In this document: in pieces, positions 58,013 through 64,000 of the stretch
Numbering within the stretch: the first letter of the stretch is position 1
Layout: every line of letters starts with the position of its first letter
NCBI GenBank assembly: GCA_007922195.1
Contig: ML681971.1
Location: forward strand, 20,009,856-20,073,855
Origin: Podocnemis expansa
Taxonomy: Eukaryota; Chordata; Testudines; Podocnemididae
Reading direction: 5' to 3'
DNA length: 64,000 nucleotides
Notes under the pieces: model-generated
What the model saw: the letters and a program-made list of their open reading frames with translations, nothing else
The model's database searches: none
Told to the model about the DNA's origin: nothing
Made by a program: the position numbers and the translations under genes

Positions 58013-58060
58013 ATCTGACCCATGACCTTGAGACAAAGGAATTGGAAACGCACCAGCAAG
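58013..58060 (+). CDS. CCDC92B: CCDC92-family protein, second coding exon
   Basis: A 48-base exon between a good acceptor (TTGATTTGTCTTCTAG, ending 58012) and donor (CAAG/GTAAGA after 58060). Joined to exon 39016-39169 it completes the split codon as Asp and reads LTHDLETKELETHQQ plus one base. Human CCDC92 has HCTDLTYELTVK at the same place, so both the sequence and the phase (1 in, 1 out) agree. It continues the N-terminal coiled coil. Being a multiple of three it could be skipped without a frameshift. Later exons, which should encode the remaining coiled coil and tail, are not found in 58061-64000. Confidence 0.85.
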
Positions 58061-58236
58061 GTAAGATGAAAAGCTTTTCCATGAGATCATCATTGTGGTT
58101 TGGGATTTGACAGGTGGGCCATGAGCGACAAGGCTGCTGGATTCAACCCTTACCTGGAGCGACTAAGATTACAGGTTAAGTGCAATACATCAGTTTTTTG
58201 AGCATTATGGGTTTCTCCCTAGCAGCTGGTCTAGAC

Positions 58237-58423
58237 CAGGCATGGTCAAACTGCAGCTCGGGAGCCACATGTGGCTCTTGAATGAAAAAGTGTGGCTCGT
58301 GGAAGAATGTCAGCAAATCAATTTAGTAAGTAAAAGTATATGGCTATATGTTTCAGTGCAGCTCTTGAAGGTTTAATAATCAACTTGTGTGGCTCTCGAG
58401 TTCCATAAGTTTGGCCACCCCTG
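58237..58423. mobile_element. hAT MITE, 187 bp, exact 8-bp duplication
   Basis: The ends CAGGCATGGTCAAACTGCA and AAGTTTGGCCACCCCTG are inverted with a few mismatches. GTCTAGAC is repeated exactly at 58229-58236 and 58424-58431. The interior is TGTGGCTC-rich (GGAGCCACATGTGGCTCTTG, CTTGTGTGGCTCTCGAG). It sits 176 bases into the intron after exon 58013-58060. Confidence 0.92.
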
Positions 58424-58431
58424 GTCTAGAC

Positions 58432-60168
58432 TCTACAAAGAGAATAAAGGACCTGTTATAGCTATCAGTTAAGAGTGTAATCTTTCAATTCAATCTATAG
58501 TTTTTGAGTTATAGGATCAGGGAAGTGGATCCAGATCTCCAAAAGATTCTGTTTATATATGATTTATGTCATCATGCATTTATTTGGCTTCACTGCTGAG
58601 ACAGCTAACTACTTGTGTTTGGGAGGATGAGCATGTCCACATGGATTGGTCTATGATTATCAAACCAACACAGGCCACCAACCAATCAGGTCTGATTAGA
58701 ATATGACCAAAAAGGAAAACACAAATTTCATTTTTAAATGTCAAGGTTGCTTCTGTTTTTCAAAACAGACCTATTGCTGCAATATTTTCAGTGTAAATTT
58801 TAACAGCTTTTTTTATCAAAATTGGTTGCTTTATCAGGTTTCAAAATGTTTCCTTTCCTAAAAACCACGTTTATTACAAATTATCTTGATAAAAATGTCA
58901 ATAAACAATATCATTGGAAATTTCTGGAAAATCAGAAAATGTCAATAACATAGACAGTTTTGTTTTTTGTTTTTGGGTTGCTCCCCCCCACCCCCCCATC
59001 ATTGATTTCCCCAAACAGGCCATGTTTGACCAAAACTAAATACTTTTGTGTGCAAAATCCTAAGCATTTATAGTCACTATACACCTGAGCTGAAACTGTT
59101 CCGCTCAGCTAGCCATGAAGGCTTTCATAGCACATTTCCATTCCCTTGGGCCATCCTGTTCCCCTTGAGGATTGCTGTTCTCTTGGTTTGATGTCCACAC
59201 AATTACTATTCCAAACCACAGCACCTGCTGCAAATCCTTGGCATTGAGGTGAATCATCTTTGCAGGTGGAGTTGAAGCAGCACTGTCCCTTGCTCAAGGG
59301 CTCTGACAAGAGACTCCATCCACACACATAAAGCAATTCTCTCATGTTTACTTCTAAAGGACGTTTCAGTCTTAATAAACTTTCTTAAAATAGGAAGCGG
59401 TGGCCAATGATCAGAACAATTGACCAGGCACTAAGAAGGATTCCTGCTTTGTATTTCCACTTTCAGGTCTATTATTGACTTACTACACTAGCTGGGCAAA
59501 TCATGTGGGGGCAAATTTTCAAAGGAGCTCAGGGCCAAATTTTCAGCATCTATAATTGAAGATCGGTTTCCCTAAGAACTCATCTGCCATATGGCACCTA
59601 AAAGCATCTTGTACCCACCCACATCTTACACTGTGCAACTTTTGCCTGGATTTTCAAAAGACCTTTGCAGCATCCCACATGTTCCCAGCATACTTTTGAA
59701 AATTCTGGCCATGGAGCTTGATCCACAGTTTCTTAGAACTTGATGACCAAGCTCCTATTGATTTCAGTGGTCCAGAGTTGAGCCCTTAGTCCCTTCATAA
59801 GCTATGATAAAAGTTTCCACGGAAACATAGAAGTGCTGTGAACTGGACCCAAACTCTGTGTAAAGTTGGAATAATTTCTTCTGCCTGATTTCCAAGGAAA
59901 TAAATAACTGGTTTAGTTCTGGCTCCCCCACTCTAGAAATTTACTTTCTGATTTGGGGCAGTGGGAGGATTGCCAATTGGAGGACTCAGATAATCAGGAT
60001 ATAATGTGTATGACATGAAGAAGCAACCTCCCCCAGTAAAGTCTTGGGTTTCGACTGAATCTTTTGTCTCATTATCAGCAAGTAGCTCTTCATTTCTCTC
60101 CTCCTCCTGACATTGTTCTTTTGTTGTAGCCTTGCTATCTTGGTGAAGATGGAATAAATGCAGCTATT
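58432..60168. other. Intronic DNA; MIR trace
   Basis: A faint sense MIR remnant lies at about 59395-59540 (AGGATTCCTGCTTTGTATTT then TGGGCAAATCATGTG). Bases 58700-58950 are AT-rich with palindromic TTTTGAAA-type runs. A C run occurs at about 58984-58998. No exon is seen. Confidence 0.4.
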
Positions 60169-60169
60169 T

Positions 60170-60235
<66 letters not shown>
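60169..60235. repeat. (CT)n(CA)n microsatellite
   Basis: About seven CT units followed by some 27 CA units, uninterrupted. Long and pure enough to be length-variable. Confidence 0.95.
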
Positions 60236-60237
<2 letters not shown>

Positions 60238-60305
60238 CATGTCGCTGCCTGCTTGTCTACCCTCCCCCCACCCCAGGGACTTCCAGGCTGATCTGAAGGC
60301 ATGGT

Positions 60306-60542
60306 GAGAGCCTGCAGAATGTGGGTTGTGGTATGAATGCACCCTGATGCCAAGATGGATGCAAAAGGATGTTGTGCAGGCTGTATGAAATGAGATTGTT
60401 GGTTCTTGGTCCAATTCAAGTTGACTACAAACCACCAGTACAATGCTCCCTTGTTGGCAGACCTCAGCAGAGAGGCTGAGGATTGTACAGGTCACAGAGA
60501 TCCTGTATGTGTCCACCCTGTGTCCAAAGGTCTCTCGTGAAC
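60306..60542 (-). repeat. Inverted duplication, left arm
   Basis: The reverse complement of this arm matches 61479-61716 along its whole length with scattered changes. On the minus strand it encodes GHRVDTYRISVTCTILSLSA then EVCQQGSIVLVVCSQLELDQ, EPTISFHTACTTSFCIHLGI. The peptide is not one that I recognise. It is part of the 250-codon minus frame 59986-60738, whose other parts are translated microsatellites. Confidence 0.85.
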
Positions 60543-60562
60543 GTTCAGGACAGTTGTCTCCC

Positions 60563-60622
60563 TTTGTTTGTTTGTTTGTTTGTTTGTTTGTTTGTTTGTT
60601 TGTTTGTTTGTTTGTTTGTTTG
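60563..60622. repeat. (TTTG)n microsatellite
   Basis: Fifteen uninterrupted TTTG units, followed by a run of seven G. It gives rise to the PheValCysLeu and LysGlnThrAsn frames, which are not genes. Confidence 0.97.
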
Positions 60623-60699
60623 GGGGGGACATTCCTGTCTACCTTGCGTAAAGCACCAGGCCACGCAGCATGGCCTGCTAGAGGGGAGGTTCCAGGGTA

Positions 60700-60825
60700 A
60701 AGTGAGATAGACAGGTAGATAGATGGCATGCCTGACACAAGACAGTGAGGCAGGCAGGCAGCCCAGACAAGCAGACAGACAGATAAGAAAAAAACAAGAG
60801 AAAAAAGAAAGAAGGCAAGACCTCA
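60700..60825. repeat. Purine-rich low-complexity tract
   Basis: AGATAGACAGGTAGATAGAT, GAGGCAGGCAGGCAG, ACAAGCAGACAGACAGATAA and AAAAAAGAAAGAAGGC follow each other; related to short GATA/GACA/GCAG tandem runs. Confidence 0.7.
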
Positions 60826-61327
60826 TGGCCATGAGAAGCCCACACAAAAAGACCTACTGCCACTGTGTTTCTCTACTGTATAAAGAATGGCAAGGGTCAG
60901 ATTTCAGAATCTTGATTCCCATTATAAAGAAAGACTTTTTATGTATGTTTGTCCTTATCTTGTCGGCTTCTATCCCTCTCCTTTTGCAACTCCTTTTGTC
61001 TCCTCCTGAATAGCACAACCATGCAATGCAATTCACCAGGGAGGCTGTCTCCATCTCAGGCACCATCTGACCAGGAGGGGGCACTAAATGAGCACTTTAA
61101 ATACTTTTATCCCCTGGAGCATGAAAGCGGAGCATGTTAGAGAGGACCTGACATGGGCTTTGGTCCCACTCCCAATTTTTTTCCTGCCTCATCCATGCTG
61201 CAGCTATCGCTGGCCAGCTCTGCAGTCGGATGGGGCCAGAGCCCTTCTCGTTAGATAGGTGGCAAGAGATATAGACATGATCCAGAAAAATCTGGAGCAC
61301 TCAATCCTTGGTACCATTTTCAGTAAA

Positions 61328-61402
61328 AAAACAAGGAGTCATGTGGCACTTTAAGACTAACAGATTTATTTTTCATATGAGCTTTCATGGGAGAAAATAA
61401 TG
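61328..61402 (-). mobile_element. Penelope-like(?) copy, minus, truncated
   Basis: ACAAGGAGTCATGTGGCACT, TTAAGACTAACAGATTTATT and TTCATATGAGCTTTCATGGG then GAGAAAATAATGGC. It breaks off inside the hairpin. It is the same young subfamily (GTGGCACTTTAAGACTAACA) as the elements at 53983 and 63320. Confidence 0.7.
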
Positions 61403-61478
61403 GCTTAGCATCGCTCTGGGCTGAGCGGCAAGGCGAAGCAAGTTAGCTGGGGAGCCTCTCTCTTCAAACAGAGAGCTT

Positions 61479-61716
61479 GTTCACAAGAGACCTTTGGACA
61501 CCGGGTGGACACATACAGGATCTCTGTGACCCATACAATCCTCGGCCTCTCTGCTGAGGTCTGCCAACAAGGCAGCATTGTACTGGTGGTTTGTAGTCAA
61601 CTTGAATTGGACCACGAACCAACAATCTCATTTCACACAGCCTGCTCAACATCCTTTTGGATCCGTCTTGGCCTCGGGGTGCATTCACACCACAACCCTC
61701 ATTCTGCAGCCTCTCT
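61479..61716 (+). repeat. Inverted duplication, right arm
   Basis: Reverse-complement partner of 60306-60542. On the plus strand it encodes DTYRISVTHTILGLSAEVCQ, QGSIVLVVCSQLELDHEPTI and SFHTACSTSFWIRLGLGVHS. Compared with the left arm about one residue in seven differs, and many base changes alter the amino acid, so I see no sign that the peptide is under constraint. It could belong to an unrecognised repeat family. Confidence 0.85.
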
Positions 61717-61902
61717 TGCATCAGACAGGCTTGTATCTGAGCCAGGGCATCAGTTTTCATGGTGCTCCCCCCATCAGTCCCTGGAACAGTGAATGATCCA
61801 GCCAATGCACCAGACTCGGTGATGAATCCTGGTTATGTGGTGGTTGAGGTGCATCATGCCAACACTGAGAAGAAAGACCCTGCCACAGAGGCTCACTGAG
61901 AG

Positions 61903-62055
61903 GAATGGACATGGGAAGGAGGGGGTAAGGGGAAAGGGAGATGGAGATGGAGGGGAGTGAGTGGCAGACAGGGAGATGGAAAGGAGGAGGAGTGTTTGGG
62001 AAGGTAGAAGTGATAGGCAGGCAGGCAGAAGAGAAAGATGGAGGGGGGTTGGGAA
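61903..62055. repeat. G/A-rich polypurine tract
   Basis: About 150 bases composed almost wholly of GGAGG, GGGAGATGG and GGCAGGCAGG units on the plus strand. Frames translated from it on both strands are artefacts. Confidence 0.8.
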
Positions 62056-62384
62056 ACATGGAGTCGGAAGGGGCGTGCACTGATCTTTATCACCTGCAGC
62101 AAGTCAGCCGCGGTGTGGCGCAGTGACACTGGCTTTGGCACTAGGCTGCGGCACTCGCCCTGCCTCCTGGTCAAAGGCGAGGTGCCAGCGTTGGGCAGAG
62201 CTCTGGGTGTGGACTGGAGCAGGAATTAGAGGGTGAAAGGAATGCAGAGGGACTATCCGGATGATGCGACTGGCTGATTCCAAGGGCAGAAATGTGCCAG
62301 CTGTGCCCTGAGCTCACCGAGCGAAACTGCATCACCTACAAAACCCCACTCGCCTCCAGCTCTTTTTCCCTTTCAGTCTGTGAC

Positions 62385-62600
62385 GGCAGTAATGGCCTGG
62401 CAGGAACCAGGCTTCTCTCTGTGAAAGGGCTGGGAGTCATGGGAACTGGGTTCTGCTTCTGACTCAGATCTGCTGCTGGGTGTCCTGAGGTAAAATCATT
62501 TGACTCCCAGAGCCACAGTCTCCCCTCCCATAAAATGGGGATAATGCAGCTTGGCCTGTCCTTGGAAGTGCCTTGAGATCTGTGGCTGGAAAGCACAGTA
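62385..62600 (+). repeat. MIR-type SINE, sense
   Basis: GGGAACTGGGTTCTGCTTCT, TGGGTGTCCTGAGGTAAAAT, CTCCCCTCCCATAAAATGGG, ATAATGCAGCTTGGCCTGTC and GTGCCTTGAGATCTGTGGCT run in MIR order. Confidence 0.65.
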
Positions 62601-63308
62601 TTGTTACTCTCTGGTCTCTGAAAGGCCAGGACCCTCTAAGCACAAGCAGATGCAGACTCAGTTATAAGTGCCAAGTACTGCTGATTTAGAGGTCTGCCAC
62701 CTCCTCCTCATCTTAGTAACCAGCTACTCTGCAGGACCCCATTGTCCCACTCCCATTCATCTCTATTAGCTCTGACCCTCTCCAGTGCCTGGTGGCTTTC
62801 CAGCCCCTCTTGGACGCTTGCTGCTGCAAGAAAAAGCATGCAGGTTGTCATGATACGGGGCTTTGGGGCAACCTGCAATTCTTAGTGAGTGGGAACCCAC
62901 AAAACTGAACAGAAGGGAGGCAGATGCTGGCTGACACCCCTGAGGTCTCAGGGTCTGATTCCTGCCATGGTCCTGTGCTTGCTCAGCACCTTAGGAAAAC
63001 AGCCCCTGCCTTGGCACAGATGGCCACAAACATTAGGAAGTGCTGACATGTTAGGCCTCCCATTCTAAGGGCCTGATCCTCTGAGGTGCTGAAGGCCAGT
63101 TTTCTGAGCTGGGCCCCAGTTGCAAAGCTTAGCCGTGGATCTGAACTTCCCAAGTTCACTGGGGAGGAAGGTAGAGATGTAGGGGGCTGGGTGCAGGTCC
63201 CAGCCCCTGCTTTGCATTTCCAGAATACTAATTCTCCTTGTGCCTCAGCTGCAGAATTTAAAGGCCTTTCATCTTCACTGAAGTGTTGCTCCTTGAAGCC
63301 ACTGGCTT
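62601..63308. other. Intronic DNA, nothing recognised
   Basis: No exon, RNA gene or named repeat. The minus frame 62983-63489 is partly the translated palindrome at 63320 and is not a gene. Confidence 0.4.
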
Positions 63309-63319
63309 TATAAACCCAG

Positions 63320-63524
63320 TGAAAAAACAACGAGGAGTTGTGTGGCACTTTAAGACTAACAGATTTATTTTTTGCATGAGCTTTCGTGGGAGAAGTTTTG
63401 AGGAAGTGGGATCTTCTCCCACGAAAGCTCATGCAAAAAATAAATCTGTTAGTCTTAAAGTGCCACACAACTCCTCGTTGTTTTTTCACTGGACTAGACT
63501 AACACGGCTATCCCTTTTAAAATG
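63320..63524. mobile_element. Penelope-like(?) perfect palindrome with 11-bp target duplication
   Basis: The arms 63320-63393 and 63415-63488 are exact reverse complements over all 74 bases, separated by 21 bases (with TTGAGGAAGTGGGAT in place of the usual CTGATGAAGTGGGAT). The terminal block CTGGACTAGACTAACACGGC follows to 63524. TATAAACCCAG occurs exactly on both sides (63309-63319 and 63525-63535). The perfect arms and duplication make this the youngest-looking insertion in the window, unless the arms are kept alike by conversion. Confidence 0.93.
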
Positions 63525-63535
63525 TATAAACCCAG

Positions 63536-64000
63536 CCTCTTCACTTGTCGGATCCCTTCTCCCAAGTTTCAGTCTCCAGTTGGGAGGAACAAAGCTGCTA
63601 AATGGAGCCAGCCACTCCCATCTGTATCTAGCATTTGATTGTTAGAGCAATCCAGTCCCAGGCTGAGTGGATTACCCGTCTTCCTCGCAAGGGAGTACTG
63701 AAGGAGCTCCCATATCACACCAGACTGACTCCTTAGTGCTCAGATACCTGACACAGGGGAGACAAGGCTGCTGCCTACATTCTTGGATGCAAATTTACAT
63801 TGTCAGATCTTTTTTGCTGCCTGGTAAATGCAGTAGGGTGGCTGATTCACCAAATGCGTCCACATCGGGTATCTAATTTCCCTGAGTACCACCCACACAG
63901 CCAATCCAACCATCCAGCACTTCAGCTAAGGCTAGGCAACAAGATCGTATTCAGTACATTTATGGGGCAACAATCTAAATGAAGATGCCAATCAAATAAT
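63536..64000. other. Intronic DNA, nothing recognised
   Basis: No later CCDC92-type exon, RNA gene or named repeat is visible up to the end of the window. Confidence 0.4.

Noticed and set aside
59986..60738. A 250-codon minus-strand frame
   Set aside because: It is a read-through of a (CA)n run, a (TTTG)n run and the left arm of an inverted duplication. The poly-ThrAsnLysGln and poly-CysVal tracts are translated microsatellites.
62983..63489. A 168-codon minus-strand frame
   Set aside because: Its N-terminal part translates the perfect palindrome at 63320-63488, and the same peptide appears on the plus strand for that reason. The rest has no motif.

Overview
This is a window of amniote nuclear DNA with the repeat signature of a turtle, possibly a soft-shelled turtle. 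The pointers are several CR1 LINE fragments (including turtle-type 3' ends with the GGTTGGAAGGGACC and CCAGAAGGGACCA motifs), MIR-type SINE remnants, hAT MITEs, two TTCGAA-rich foldback elements with GTCTACAC-type ends, and a dense family of GTGGCACTTTAAGACTAAC repeats. The species call rests on recalled repeat families and is not proven. Nearly all of the DNA is noncoding, and almost every short open frame in it is chance or repeat-derived.

One gene can be supported, on the plus strand: the 5' part of a CCDC92-family gene, most like CCDC92B. A CpG island at about 29986-30720 holds a GC box and a strong splice donor after 30638, and is the likely promoter and first exon. The first recognisable coding exon is 39016-39169 (start codon 39040, protein beginning [11 protein letters not shown] and ending LQKHCT). 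The second is 58013-58060 (D-LTHDLETKELETHQQ). Splice sites and phase (1/1) fit exactly, with introns of about 8.4 and 18.8 kb. The rest of the gene lies beyond the window. Bases 1-29985 are upstream DNA with no gene I can identify.

The most unusual content is a family of short Penelope-like (tentative) elements, with 14 copies in 64 kb. Many are inverted pairs: a minus copy joined head to head to a plus copy, making a palindrome. Several are bounded by target-site duplications of 8-15 bp that enclose the whole pair, so each pair was probably inserted as one unit. The best cases are 43734-43956 (13-bp duplication), 53983-54560 (15 bp, 256-bp arms) and 63320-63524 (11 bp, with two 74-base arms that are perfect inverted copies). 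The repeat carries a hammerhead-ribozyme-like core (CTGATGA, hairpin, GAAA).

Other structures of note are a 56-bp inverted repeat at 53629-53793, an inverted duplication of about 237 bp around 60306-61716 whose arms keep the same open frame, nested hAT insertions inside a CR1 at 55068-55848, and an unidentified exon-like open stretch with one internal stop at 57284-57517.
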